From contig NC_045142.1 of NCBI RefSeq assembly GCF_008831285.2, positions 17,239,354 through 17,303,353 of the forward strand: a stretch of DNA of 64,000 bases, read 5' to 3'. Origin of the DNA: Nymphaea colorata (lineage: Eukaryota; Streptophyta; Magnoliopsida; Nymphaeales; Nymphaeaceae). Under the pieces are notes generated by a model. That model did no database searches. It was not told where the DNA came from and saw nothing but the letters and a program-made list of their open reading frames with translations. The translations under genes were made by a program, and so were the position numbers. The first letter of the stretch is position 1; each line of letters opens with the position of its first letter. Shown in pieces: positions 1 through 12,666 of the stretch.

Positions 1-21
1 CAGGAATGATGTAGTAGCTAC

Positions 22-669
22 CTGAAATGAGTACCTAAGCTGAACAACAAAGGGATGCTCAATCTTAGTCAAAATGTCTCTCTCAGCTTTCATGTAATCT
101 GCATGATTTTTCTCCAGTATCTTATCTTTGCGCATAACCTTCATTGCATAAATTTCTGCAGTCCCCTTCTTCTTTACTTGAAAGACTTTAGCAAATGCTC
201 CTTGCCCAACCACCTTCATTACTTCAAAATCATCAAGTCCAACGCCCTGTTCCGTCAGACACTGAGGCTTCACCATGCATGGAACATCATCTGACAAATT
301 ACCTTCAGATAGTCCTTTTTCTTTCAGAGTTTCTGCAACATCACAGTCCACAAGTTCCAATGTGCTTTCTGTTTCAACCAGGGTAAGTTTGCTATGGGGC
401 AATGCCTGACTGATGCAAGCTGAAGGCCCCACCAATGAGTGTGACCGGCTCTGAATCATAACAGGATCTTCAAACACTCTTTCATGTGGATCACTAGGAG
501 TCAGAGGACTAGAGGGTTGAACTGGCAGTGGCCCAAAAACCTCTTCAAAATCAAACTCCACATGCTCCGAGGGAACAGTGGAGGGGGAGTCAACAGAGAG
601 GAGCAACTTGGATTGAAACCCCTTGCACAGACCAACAGATGGAAAACTGCTTAACTGAGATGCAACCAT
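22..669 (-). CDS. S6K: S6K-type AGC protein kinase, first coding exon (partial gene)
   Basis: Reading the minus strand from the ATG at 667-669 gives 216 codons up to a splice donor (CAG|GTAGC) at 22/21. The N-terminal half carries the plant S6K pattern: an acidic EFDFEEVFGPLP segment near residue 38, an SRSHSLVGPS segment near residue 77, then the kinase domain from about residue 145 (GLDDFEVMKVVGQGAF). The ATP-binding lysine sits in IYAMKVMRKDKI, followed by KNHADYMKAERDILTKIEHP. Known plant S6K phosphorylates ribosomal protein S6 downstream of TOR and PDK1; that role is taken from the family. The rest of the catalytic domain, activation loop and hydrophobic motif lie beyond the left edge. 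One oddity is that the glycine loop reads GQGAFAKV, with Ala at the usual third Gly. The start was chosen because it matches the family N-terminus (MVxSQ-like). Confidence 0.93.
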
Positions 670-960
670 CTCTTATAATTTCAAGCAATCCACAGCAGAC
701 ACGCAAACCCAAATATGTGCTGCTATGGGAGGCTTACTCCACAGGTTTGTAGTGCCCTAACTGAAGAAGAGGGATTTCTTACGATGGCCTTCAGTAACAG
801 GAAGTTCTTGTAAACAACTGTAGCCCCAAAGAATCTTGGAATCAGGCAAACAAGAATCCAGAAGAAGAAGCTGTTCTTGTTTCCCAAGTTGCAGGAAACA
901 GTGGATCCTACTGTGCTTCTTGAACTCATGAAGAACAGGTTCTAAAATATCTGCATAGGT
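670..960 (-). other. Probable S6K 5' leader sequence just upstream of the ATG
   Basis: This stretch lies directly upstream of the kinase start and is not AT-rich like the intron to its right. A splice acceptor is needed somewhere here if the exon at 2255-2990 is the first leader exon; several AG candidates exist and none is decisive. A 68-codon ORF runs through part of it but resembles nothing I know. It is annotated as leader by position only. Confidence 0.4.
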
Positions 961-1029
961 TCAGGAAATGGTATTAGTTGGAAGCAGCAGAGCAAGAAAG
1001 GACAGAGAAAAATATTCAAAATCTTGTAA

Positions 1030-1215
1030 ACCGTATTTCCGACTAGTGGATCCAGAAATTTGATTGGTGGGGCACTAGTTCAATAGCCCTAATGTTTTTA
1101 GGAGCACCTACATATGTAAATACTCAAAAATATAAAATTATTAACATAAAAATAAGTAAACTTTGTGAGGCTGGTGTGGGCAACTGCCCAGCCCAGCCAC
1201 CACGTGGCTCCACCA
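1030..1215 (-). repeat. Dispersed repeat with GGGCAGTTGCCCAC core
   Basis: On the minus strand it reads from a 'gtggagccacgtgg' end through GGGCAGTTGCCCACACCAGCC into AT-rich DNA and ends near 'tctggatccact'. The same arrangement (short palindromic GGGCAATTGCCCAC-like core, AT-rich body, 'tccgccactg'-like end) recurs at about 7255-7376, 22078-22245 and 38812-38960. It lies inside the presumed S6K leader intron. I cannot assign a transposon family. Confidence 0.5.
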
Positions 1216-1510
1216 CTGCATATTTCGTAATAAAGAAAAAAACATACAGTCGAGCAAGGATAAAGTTCCCCATCTTTTTCCGCATAAAACAAAAGCAAAA
1301 TATACTGAGATGATACATGAAACATATGAGCCAGTTCCCACTGCCAAATGGAGAATCAAACTACGCTAGTGATAACTTGTAAGCCCACTAGTTTTTTGGA
1401 ATATATTGTACGGATTCATAACAAAAACCTAACAAGGTTATTCAAGCTACAATCACCATTTTCTGTACAAAAACATGGACGAACTTTGCAGCAACTGGTA
1501 CATAACGGGT

Positions 1511-1723
1511 GTATGAAAAAGAAATTCATAAAGTGAAATAATTGGTTTGAATAGAGATAGTTTCCAGGATAGTGAAAGCAAGAACCATTATCGTGCTCTT
1601 GTAAGCAATGTACCTGTGAAAAAGCAATTTATAAAGTGCAATAATTGGTTTGAATAGATAAAAGATAGTTTCCAGGATAATAGAAGCAAGAACTATGATC
1701 GTGCTCTTGTAAGCAGTGTACCC
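1511..1723 (-). repeat. Two tandem copies of a ~107-bp unit in the S6K leader intron
   Basis: Units at about 1511-1614 and 1615-1723 share 'ttggtttgaatag', 'agtttccaggat' and 'cgtgctcttgtaagca'. Both units are also present in the inverted copy at 45.4-45.6 kb, so the tandem duplication predates that copy. Confidence 0.7.
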
Positions 1724-2254
1724 CACACAGCATATGAAAAGCATCAACTTATAACATTCACATCATCAAAGTTAAAAGCCAGACAGTTAAGAAAAACAAG
1801 CATCGCGGTGTGACCATTTCCATTACCACACAGAAGGGCAGAATGACAAGTTTGGAAGGCTTCAGTTTTTGTAATAGAGAAATTAAAGCATGGAAATACA
1901 AATGATGTCACCCAGTGCAAAATGGACCCATGATCGTGTAGCAGTTTGTAACTTATGAACCACTTGTTTCCATTACCAGGTCATCGTGAACCACATGAAC
2001 CCAAAGGAGCCTTGGGGAGGAAGGGGAAAAGAAACGAAGAATATGAATGTTGTTAATATTGATATTCAGGTTCAGCTGCACGTAGAGAAGACAAAACACT
2101 ATATAGGACCGTCTGGCTGAGGAAAGCTTCTAAATCAAAATTAAGATTAAGCAAGGCATGAAAGTCCGAATCAGACACAGCAGGGTGGTTTCCTTGTCAT
2201 GGTAGTAATAGAATTCACCGAATCATCCAATCAACCACCAATCTGGTTAGTCAC

Positions 2255-2990
2255 CTGTAATGCTAGAATTCGAGATCCTAAATCCTTTTTTGAAGTTCCC
2301 ACCCACTCGTGCCCCGTTAATTTAATCGATCGGCATTCCACAATAAAGATACCAAAGGGAGATAATTCCGCAAAGAAAGAAGCGGAAGCCCTCGTATCAA
2401 ACGCCAAAACGTAACTAGTAACACTATAACAGAACCAGGGACCGAAAAACCTACGAATCACAGATGTGCCACGGAAGCTCAAAAAAGGAACACCGGAACC
2501 TGAGATCTCGAGCACCAGGCAACATGACGAGGCCAGAAAGAAAATCACATCCGGTTCCTCAACGGATCTGCAACGCGGAACAACCCAAACTCGAGAAGGC
2601 CCCCGTAAAAATCTACCAGACATTACTTCTGTCGAGAGATCGCAAAGCGAAACGAGAAAAAAGGAAGACGCAAGCGTACCCAACCCCCGAAGATCCGTGA
2701 AAGGATTCGCAACCAAAACAAGGAGATCCACAGAAGGAAAGATCATCAACGACAATAGAAACAAAAGATTCCCATGGCCCAAGCCCTAGTATCAATGACT
2801 GGAGCCTGGGGATAGGGGAGGAAGAAGAACAACGTGAAAGAGAGATGGAGGGAGAGGGAGAGCGTACTCTGCGTCTGTGGGTCGCCGTTCTCTGCGTCTG
2901 TGAGAAGAGATCTTCTCTCTCCGATCACGCCCTCCCCTCTCCCTTTTGTAACCTTCGCCGTGGAAGCCACGTGGACAGACTCCATTGGCT
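2255..2990 (-). other. Likely S6K 5' leader exon 1 with splice donor
   Basis: On the minus strand this GC-richer segment ends in ATTACAG|GTGACT, a good donor, at 2255/2254. It lies about 1.6 kb upstream of the S6K start codon, and nothing between encodes another gene. A related segment recurs at 44640-45604 and 62025-62723. The copies differ by small indels that break any shared reading frame, so it looks transcribed but non-coding. Homology between the copies stops near 2990, where the shared 'ctccattggct' ends. Assignment to S6K is by position and strand; cDNA was not available. Confidence 0.5.
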
Positions 2991-5900
2991 CTGCTGGTAG
3001 GAAGAAAGTTGCGACGCCTCTCCTCCGCCCAGATGGGGACGGGCGTGGCGCGTGGGTTCCTTCCTCCCGCGCTGCACGTACAATTACGGAAACACCCTCG
3101 CCAGCCTTTTGGTTGGGTCGTTACCCAAATGTCCAAATGACCGTTTCGCCCTCGACGTGGCGCCTTCGCGCGTTCCCGTCAAATTTTTTTCAAACCCTTC
3201 CGCCTTCTTCCTTTTCTGAAAACTAATTACCGTGCCTCACTTAAGAAAATTTTACGAAAATGGGCTCGACTTTTGAAGGGACACCGAAAACGTGTGTGCT
3301 GCTAACAAGGGAAAATATATTCTCACATTTTATTAGGGGGCATTTTGGTAATTTACGTGACCTGTTCTACTTAGGTTTGAATGTTTTTCTTTCGTGCCAA
3401 TCAAATTGCTAGTGTTTTTTAAATTGAAATAATTGCAAACTGAAGGATGTTATTGTCATTTGGTAATAATATTAAAAAGTTTCAATTTATTTAGGTTGGC
3501 TAATTGAGTTAAGATCCTACACCTGGTTTATATGATTGAACTGCACATGAGAGAAACCTTTATTATACTAAAAGCACGAATAAACAATCTTCCTAACCAG
3601 AAAAGATTGAAGGAGTCAATTCAAGTTAAAAAAATAAAAGAAATGTATTCAAGGAGCCAATTCATTCAAGTTTCTTCGAGTTAAATAAAAATCAAAAGAG
3701 TATTTTCAGGAGTCATCCATATCTCTCTCTATCTATCTTGTAATTCCCAATTCATTAACATAGCATTTCAAAGAACTGATCAATTTTTTTTATGTTATTT
3801 TCATTTGTTTCGTTGTTCAATCCTAATAAAGCAAGGGTATTGAATTCATTTGTCAGCTATTCTTATCTTGCTTTCTGTTAAATCCTTTGAAAGTTTGTAT
3901 TCATCTACATTTTTTAATGCTTATCCCTCGAAGTTCTGTATACATATACGTCATTGTTCAAGTTTCAATATATTAAGAACAGATGGAAAGCCTGTTACTA
4001 ACCATTAGAAAGTTTGAAGTCTCATAACTTTTTTGGTGACCAGTTGGTAGCTTTACCTAACCTGCATCTAACAGAATATTATCATCATAAACAATAATAG
4101 CTAACTAAAGAAACTGAAGTTATGAAAGAAGAAATGTACCCCACAGCGGTACCCATTTATATCAGTTTCTGATTACCTGATATGTCGGTCAAACGTTTCT
4201 ATTATTGTGGCAAAATATTTTGAGGTAAGAACTTATTATTCATCGAACTATTGTAGTTGAGACCTAAACGTTCAAACTTGAAATCGTCATTTTACATGTT
4301 GCATTGAGAAAAAGCTTGATGTAAGACCGAAAAGGGGAGGAGGGTTTGATGTTAAATCTACGTTTGTTTATTACATAGTCACAAATAACGTTTCGAAGTT
4401 TTAAATAGCAAGGTTTTTTTTAAATATAATACGGTGAGCTTGAAAAAAAAAAAGAAAAAAATATGGTAAATTTTTAAACATTTAAAAAGCTAAAAAAAAA
4501 GTGAGAAACTAGTAACACAAACACCAAAGACAAGCTCAATAAAAAATAAATAAAAAAATTGTTTGACATTAGAAGTAAAAAAATTGCAAAAAAGATGCAT
4601 TAAAAACGTGTTTTTAGTTTTTAATGTTCTTTTCGAAAAAACATGTTTTTTGAAAGTTTTAAACTGTAATTTAATTAATCTGGTTTTTTTCTAAAAGAAC
4701 CCTTTATTGTGAGAAAGATAGAGAGGAAGCTGACCTCCATGTTATGGGTCTTAAAATAAACGGCCCCTTGCATCGCATAATTCGCATTGGACACTCTTTG
4801 TCATGGAAGCGTTCGTTTATGCCACACCAATAACAAGCAACCAACTTTTAAAGGAGACACGTTTTAAAAAACATTGAAAACTATAAGCCTTATTTTCAAT
4901 TATAAATAGAAAGCTAAGCCCTAAATGAACGTTCGTTCCTCTGAAAAAAATCCTTCTCCCGAATTAGTGATATATTTGATCCAAAACCAACTAGCTGAGT
5001 AAGGGTAATATTGTCACATAAAATATCGTGGCAATCCCTTAATAAGGGCATTTTTGTCCATATGATAAAATAAAAAAAAATGTTGGCAATTCAAGCATCC
5101 CAATCCGCATATTCCCGTGACGGATGGACGTACTAAACAGAACGAACGCTCTTATGCTGCCACGTGGCAGTAATACTTGGTGGGCGTTTCTCCTCTGGAA
5201 GACCGAAACTTTTTTTTTTTTTGACCACGAGCCTTTTTGCCACGTGTGGGTCCCACAGGAAGTGGATCAGGTCGAACCTTTCTCAAGAATTGGTCGCCAA
5301 GTGGGTCCAGGACCCAGCAAGCCATGTCGGCCACGGCAACACAGGGGTCCGAGTCGATCACGAGCTTAGATCCAATGCAAGCACTCCCAAAATTTCAATA
5401 TTCAGTTAATTTTAGTAAATTTTGCGACATAGATGTCATTTGTATGGTGGATTCGACGAGAATTGATTCCTGAATTGCCGAAATCCGGCAAGGGTGTCAC
5501 CACCCTACGCCATTTTGAGAAAATAAAGCCAACAAAATGCCAAAGTCCGTGACTTATTACAAATGCATCTTTAGAGTTGATTTAGGGTAGAAGCTTCGGC
5601 TCTCGATTGAGCGATAGGATCAAATACTCCTTCTACTCATTTGATGATGAAGCGCAAGTTTTCATGGTATATTAGCTAGTTCTCTACGCTTGAATTGATT
5701 TGATTTGATTAAAAAGAAACTCTCTTCATGCTTATCTAGAAGCATCCATATCATTATCCTTGTCACTTTATAGGACCTTATCCTAAACTAGACAGGTTGA
5801 TAATGCTGTTTCTTTTTTCTTTGGTTATTTTATATTGGTGGTGGGAATTTGGATCTTACGATATCCAAATGTAAAAAATCTAATATTAGATTCAATTTTG

Positions 5901-7254
5901 GATCTGAACCCGAGAGATTTGTAGTTAGTTTCAACCGTGTCCAAATTCGAAAAAAATAAGTCGATGATATTACCGAATCGTCGTACAATCCCCTGATTTA
6001 GAGCGGCTTAAGATTTGACAAAAGTGACGGGAAATGCAGTCTGCACCCTAAAAGATTCATTTGGGTCGTACTATGATGCAGATCCAACCTGAATCTGTTT
6101 TAAAAATTATCTGAATCAATATACCCTGATCTAAACACGAAATATCATAATAAGGCACATTTTTTAGTGTCGCCAAAGTCTTATGCAGTTTGCAGAGTGA
6201 TGAAACAAAAATGGTCAGAATATATATTCTGGCAATTTAGATGTCGTCGAATCAGTGACGATCATACTATCGTCAATATTTGCGGTCATTACTGACGTTT
6301 TGTAATCGTCAACAACCTTCACTGACGTTAACTCCCAGACTGTGTAGCGAAAGTGACGCTCGTACTGGCACATGATAGTATGGCTCACATATAAATAGCA
6401 CATACAAAATAATACACTGAAATGACACGGGATATGTTTGCTGTTCATATATAAATAATGTAAACAATTAAACAAATCGTTCATAAAAACAAATATTTAC
6501 ATTAGTCGCTGCCATATGTACACCTTGACATAAGGGCCTAAAGTAAAAATCATAACAGAACTGTGATCATTGCCATAAAGGCCTTTAACAGTAAAAAATA
6601 ATTATCCGCTTGGAGTTACATGTTTATATTGGACTCGATCAATAAGTGTCTGTTATTGAAGAAGTCCATCATCTGAAGGGCACGCGTGCACACAGATTTA
6701 ACTCTCTCACTACAGGAAACAACAAGCTGGAAGCTGTCGTGTAATGAGGAGCTGCTTTCGTTAGTTAACTTGTCGAATTTATCATCCTCTCTTGTATCAC
6801 CCAATGAGATAAGCATATGCATATTTAACTCTTATTACAAAAAAAGTTATTAAAAAAGAGTTTCACATTCATGCAGAAGAAGTGACATTAAGAGGAAAAG
6901 CAAAATGAGATTGTTACAAGAAACAAAGATAACTACTGGTCTGAATGAAGTATATCTACAAGAGCAGAAGAAAAAAGCTAACCTTCCATCAAGCTGGTCC
7001 TGGAATTGTAAATTGAGAGAAGTTTCTATTAGTGCAAAAAATAGATGGGAGTCATTCCAGGAGCCATAGGAATAATGTATAAGAAAGTACATCAAATAAG
7101 GAAGTAGATTTCCTGCTCTGCCCTAACCATACAAACAAGTGTTTGGATGCCTGAAAGTCCCTGATACAGCCTTCCTGCAAAACATAAGAAGAAGGCAAGG
7201 AACTGAAAGAATGCCTCCTTAAGAACAAAATGAAAAAGACAAAACAGAAGCACA
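2991..7254. other. AT-rich intergenic DNA, no gene recognised
   Basis: This is the upstream flank of S6K. It contains a purine/A-rich stretch around 4430-4600 and several short ORFs (e.g. 5124-5369 plus, 6215-6484 minus, 6616-6822 minus) that show no family motif, no splice context and no consistent codon pattern. I see no RNA gene and no complete transposon here. Confidence 0.6.
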
Positions 7255-7376
7255 TGGGGGCAATTGCCCACACATCCCAATTAAAATCCATTATTATTAT
7301 ATTAGTTAACCCCAAAAATACGCGCATATTTACATATAAAATGCCCCCTCGGCCAAATACCTCCGCCACTGTCTGG
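7255..7376 (-). repeat. Dispersed repeat, GGGCAATTGCCC core
   Basis: It runs from 'gggggcaattgcccacaca' through an AT-rich body to 'cctccgccactgt'. Layout matches the repeats at 1.1 kb and 22.1 kb. It sits just downstream of the MATE remnant. Confidence 0.5.
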
Positions 7377-7432
7377 AAGCATTGAGAATTACATTGCTTA
7401 CCTGATATAATATATAACTGGTTGTATGCTAC

Positions 7433-9170
7433 TTAGTTAGCACCATGGTCACTGCAAGAACATTTGCAACTTCCTTTCTTGCTGGTAAAAATTATGGCAA
7501 AGTGGTTTTTGGTAACCAAAATCACAGCCATAACCAGAAGTACAATAGCCAAAGAAGTCAAGGCTGCAGTGATCATGGCAAATTTGGCAGCTCTAGGGTG
7601 GCCGGATCCGAGTTCATTTGAAACACGGACACTATAGAAAACGTAATCAAGCTATAAATTAGTCAGTCCCTGCACCGGCTAAATAAAAGAGTTCCATGAA
7701 AATTAGCTGATTAATTGAAGAAAGTACGCAAAGTCATGTGCTTGTTAATTACTCTTAATTGGATATGATAATGGAAAATGGGGCATTATGTTACCTTCTC
7801 ATGTAACTGGGCCGCACCAATAGTCGCATCCCAAGTTCAAGTGAGCAACAACATCTCATTGCTCGAGTAAGAGGCGAAGCCAATCCTCCTCCCCTTCTCC
7901 CCTGCCTCCAAGGTTCAAGGCTATCTAGTAATATAGAGTCGGGATAGTGTACCATCTTGGTATCACATCTACCCACATTGACCCATAATGCTCCTGGGAT
8001 TTGATGATCAGAATCTCAACAGCACACTAGTAGCACCAACTGTTTTGTAACCCTTGGAACTTCCATCTTATACTCATAAAGAAATTTTGAAAGGCACAAG
8101 TTCTTACCAGATGACAGCATTTATTCCAACAAAATTCAACATCTCCCAGCCGTTTATATTCAAGCTAAAGAAGGAAACAAAGAATTGGTTTATGAGTGTT
8201 CCTCCAATTTCAGACAGGACAAAGCCTTCAGTAAAATACTTGAGACAAGATGTGTATCAGTTCGAGTACTTAGACACAACAATTTTACAAAAGGTTGGTT
8301 CATGGTACTGCTCTGTGTGTGAGTGTAAAGCTTCAGAAAAATTTTCTTAAAAAATTAAAAAAAAATTGTTAAAGTAGTAAAACATACCCAAGTGTGTCTC
8401 CTATACCCCTACATGCATACTCGCATATGGATATTGGTAATCAGTGGCTATTGGCACTCAAAGTGGCACTTTGGCAACAATAACATGCTATTACTGTTCC
8501 ATGTTACTATTCCAAATAGCCCCAAGGGTTTCCCAGATGCCCATGTTACTTACCTTATATGGTTTTATACAAATATTTTTCTGTTGAACTTGTTAAGCTA
8601 AGAGGAGGAGCGACCAGTGAGAGAAAGAAAGAGAGAGCCAGTGAGATGGCCTTTGGAACTTGGAAGGAGAGGATGAAACATTCGAGGAAGAGGAGAAATG
8701 TTTAGAAATTTGAAAAATCAAGTTTGTGATTTACGGATTGGAGGGCACTTTCCCCTATGAGAACCTAATGTTATATGGAAGACAAATGTGTGTGTGTGAA
8801 GGAGAGAGAGTGAGAGAAAGAGAGAGAGAAAGCAGTGGTGGTTTAATTTGATTGCAGATTTTAATGGTAGAGATGAAGAAGTACCATGTAGACAATGAGT
8901 CAATGGTGATCTCGGAATGATTCAGATGCCCGGCAGCAATAACAAGTATAGCAAGGTATCAAATCTCCAGGCACAACATGAGGGCCGAGGCGAGTGAGAT
9001 CCTGACAAATAGCCAAATTTGGTTGAGTTCCGACTTGGAGATCCATGCTACTTGGCACCAACCAAACACAGCCCAATTGTGCCACCACAATGGACCAGGA
9101 GCGGATGTTGAATGCTACAGCTGCTCCAGCCAAACACCCAAATGAAGAGCCAAGACAGGAGAACATGAAG
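7433..9170 (-). pseudogene. Decayed MATE/DTX efflux transporter (two exon remnants)
   Basis: Two minus-strand pieces are in family order. The first (about 9170-8885) reads LAGAAVAFNIRSWSIVVAQLG, then after a one-base shift SELNQIWLFVRISLASALML followed by CLEI and a TGA at 8959-8961 where the family has Trp, then YLAILVIAAGHLNHSEI up to a donor ATG|GT at 8885/8884. The second exon starts after an AG at 7632 and reads SVRVSNELGSGHPRAAKF, the plant MATE signature, then a hydrophobic helix and VTKNHFAIIFTSKKG before an unrelated Cys-rich tail and a stop at 7433-7435. MATE proteins are 12-helix H+-coupled exporters of metabolites and xenobiotics at plasma or vacuolar membranes. N-terminal exons and the last helices were not found. 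Frameshift, nonsense codon and missing ends make it a pseudogene. Confidence 0.82.
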
Positions 9171-12139
9171 GACCAATATTGTCAATCCAATCCAGGCAAA
9201 GATGATCACCTAAATACAATTACATGCAGATGGGATTCAGTTCATATAGCCAAAAAATTGTAAAATTATTTACATGCCCCCAAGGAATCAATAGCGTTAG
9301 ATCTAAAGAGAAAATGATAAAGTTGGAGAACAAAAAGAAACAATATCATGCTTTCTAATTGGCTAAATGCCAATTGTGCTAAGTGCATATATGATTTTTG
9401 AGGGTCGAACTCTTGAAATAAATTCACAATTCTGCAGCAAGCAGCGTTGCTTTCAAGGCTCTACCGGACCGCTGCAAGTATGTACGTCTTCCCCCTTCTA
9501 ATGCTCTCTCTCTCTCTCTTGTTGACTCTGATCCCACCCATCACCTTTCTCTCTCTCAGAGTGCCCTCTTCTGGTCTACGGTCTGCCAGTTCGGGATTTG
9601 GGATTGCTTCCAAAAGGTATGACCAGAGAGATACTCTGCTTCTACTTCTATCTATTGTTGCATCTCAATATGAAATCATCATATTATGGTCTTTTGTTTT
9701 TGGTTGATCTACAGATTTTGAAACTGAATGTTGCTGCTTCTCTCATACTAGTATTTGTACTAGTAATAATAATTTCCGAGATATTGATATGCATGTGTGC
9801 GTCTGTGAGCATAGCTTGATCCTTAGGCAAATGCAAGTACAACAGAATCACTTTTTTTTTTTTTTGTTTTTTCTGCAAGAGGGGAGGGGAGGAACAAGGG
9901 ATCAGAATTGGATTCTATCATCTTTTTCTGATACAGAAAACTAGGATTCAGGTGTTAATTGCCTCTTATAAAATAAGTGATACCGTATCCATCTGACTAA
10001 AGCATCCACAATGGTTAGTATATAGTGACGGTCTCTCTCTCTCTCTTTGTCTCTCCCTCTCAAGAGTCTCGAGGCCAATTATTGAGCCAGTGGCTGATAT
10101 TTTGATGTTACAGGCAAGACGTGGTCAGAGACTCAGAATGTATAATGGGAACAAAGCATAATGAGTTGACTCAATACTTTAAGTTGCCATCAAAAGTCAG
10201 GTGTCTTCTTTTGATACAGAAGCAACTAATCATAACTCTACAGACTACAATCCGTGCATGAAATTTGTTTCTTTTAAGTTTTTTTTTTAAGGTGAGGAGA
10301 GAAACTATAGAGCTTTCATTGTAAGCATTATGTTTGTCTTCAATTATGGAACATATGAGGTGTGGTCTCTGGCAGTGTTACAAATGACCCACAAGATGAC
10401 CTGAACTGCCTCTTGATTTTATTTCATTGAAACATCTCTAATCACAAGATAATATGCTTTATCTTTCAATTATACAAATGCCAAAGTTAAATGACCAATT
10501 CATCCAGGTATTCTCCTTTGATATTCATAGCTTGAAACCAATGAGACATCAAGTTCCACTGACTGAAGAGAAAAGACCAACCGGGTTGGTGGGCCAATCT
10601 TAGTTAAAGAGAAGTTTCTGTTGATTCCTTTTCTCCAACAAAACATAAAGCTACCTGTCCCTAGGAAGAGAACTTGTGGCTGAGCATTTCTCAACCCATT
10701 ACTGTTGCATATAATAAGTCCATAACTTGGAATTCACAAGTGCAAGAATGATGGATGCATCTATAATTAGGTTCCCACTTTTTGGAATTCAAGCAGTGAT
10801 TGCTTAATAGCAAAGATAATAGATTATCCTTTCGAAAGACTTCAATTACAAAGGTCTTACCATTCTCTTTTCAAAAATGGTAATCTTATAAAGATTGGTT
10901 GATGTAAAGGAAGACGTAGACATTAGTCTATCAGCTGCTGCACTTAATGTTGCATGGCCTAATTATAAACTACAATTTTGCTTCTATTATAGGCAAATTA
11001 AGATCTGGAGCAAAACTGTTCAGCTGAATAAGGCAGACAGAAGATAACATAAGCTGGATTAGGTTGGTTAGCTTTCCTCGACTTCATACCAAAGGTGATT
11101 ATGATATATAATGTCCTAACACAAACTTAATCCAAAACCCACCTTAACTCCATGTGGTTTTAGCAAAATACAAATTTTATAACCTTGTTTTCGCAACCTT
11201 ACATCTTGTTGTCTAAAGTTTTTTCATGGCCTTGTTTTCACAAGGCTTGTTTGCTGTCCCTTCCTATAACCTTAGCTGGACATGAAGCAAAGGTTTAAAG
11301 TTGTTAGGTTCTATTGAATGAGATTAAGAAAGAAGCAATAAGAACATATCAGATTCGGATCAGCTAAATACATGAGAAAAACTGGATTTGGATAGAACAA
11401 TAACAAAATACATTCTGTCCTTTTAGTGCTTTTGATAAGAAGAACATTTCGTTTCTTAAACACATGTTATCTGAAACAAGAATATGGTTTTCTGAAAAAC
11501 AAGAATATGGTTTTCATGGATTATGCGTTTGAGTTAAAAATATAAAAGTTTGAGTTATCTGCATAGCTGATTTATTTGCTAACCATCTAAATATTTATGT
11601 CAATAATCTTCTTATATTTTTTTTGGGACATTCTCAATATATCTCTCTGTTCATTAAACTTACTGTTACTAGTAGAGGAGACAAATTACCACAAGAAAGG
11701 GATGGGGAACAAATGGTGCATGACTTTGATATGGATTACCACATCATATAATAAAAAAACAAACAAGAAATGAAGCAGAATATAACATTTTTGATGACAC
11801 CACTTTGCCTAATGCCCTCCCTAATGAAGCATTCTTCGTCTGCAGATGCATGCAAATTGACACATTTAAATTTCAATGTGATTTATATATATGCAACTTT
11901 TTGAACTCTACATTGTTGTTGTATCAAGCAATTTGCCACCTTTAAATTTCAATATGATTTATATATCCACAACTTTATGAACTTTAGATTGTTATTGTCT
12001 TGTTTCTCTTGAGAATCATTCCTTCGTATATCTCTTCCTTATATGATGTTTTGGAAATGTATAATTTGTTTTTACGAAAGAAGCATTGTATATTAAAATA
12101 ATGCATACTTTATTTAGGTAATTATTGTGTTACAATTAG
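9171..12139. other. No recognisable gene
   Basis: AT-rich sequence with short CT microsatellites (around 9505-9525, 10030-10065). ORFs at 9447-9707 and 10500-10694 show no family motif. A duplicated AT-rich motif ('cctttaaatttcaatatgatttatat'-like) occurs near 11865-11900 and 11938-11965. Nothing else supported. Confidence 0.6.
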
Positions 12140-12420
12140 TACTTTTCTCTGTAGAAGAAGAATGTCTTCGCTGAGAGAAAATACTATAAGTAAAGACAAA
12201 CAAGTTATATGCGGTTCAGGAGAGATTCAACAAAACCACCTATCCTAGGAATTTCTACACAACAATCTATAGCTGATGATAGTTTAGATTCTACTTTTTT
12301 GAAGTCTACTAAAAATGATGATGTAAGCATAGATAAAGTTGAGGAAGCAATGACTAATAGTGGTATGAGAAGACAAAGGGCAATGACTTTTATTTGGAAT
12401 GATTTTGAAGAAGTAACTAT

Positions 12421-12666
12421 TAAGGGCGGGCCGGGTCGGCCCGGCCCGGCCCGTTTAAAAATAAAGAACAAATTTTTTAATCATAAAATAATTTTTTAAA
12501 TATAAAATATATTTATTATAATAATCAATATATATTATTAAAACAAAAAAATTAAAAAGAATATATTTTTTAAACTTAAACGGGCGAACAGGGCCGGGCC
12601 TAGCCGACCCGGGCCAAGAAAATCCTGGCCCAGGCCCAGGCCGGCCCCACCCGATGCCCACCCTTA
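12421..12666. mobile_element. hAT-type MITE, 246 bp, with perfect 8-bp target duplication
   Basis: The element starts TAAGGGCGGGCC and ends GGCCCACCC..CCCTTA-like (terminal inverted repeat TAAGGGTGGGC). It is flanked on both sides by GTAACTAT (12413-12420 and 12667-12674). Ends are rich in GGCCCGGCC; the middle is AT-rich. Removing it and one flank rejoins the BED-finger reading frame of the surrounding hAT transposase. Confidence 0.88.

Noticed and set aside
2231-2782. 183-codon minus-strand ORF across the S6K leader
   Set aside because: The related copies at 44.6 and 62.3 kb carry indels that break this frame, and it crosses the likely donor site. Treated as an open leader, not a gene.
2792-3226. 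Overlapping 114- and 130-codon ORFs on both strands next to the leader
   Set aside because: GC-rich leader/promoter DNA stays open in several frames; no motif and no conservation between copies.
7791-7976. 61-codon minus-strand ORF within the MATE intron
   Set aside because: No transporter motif and no splice logic; probably intron sequence.
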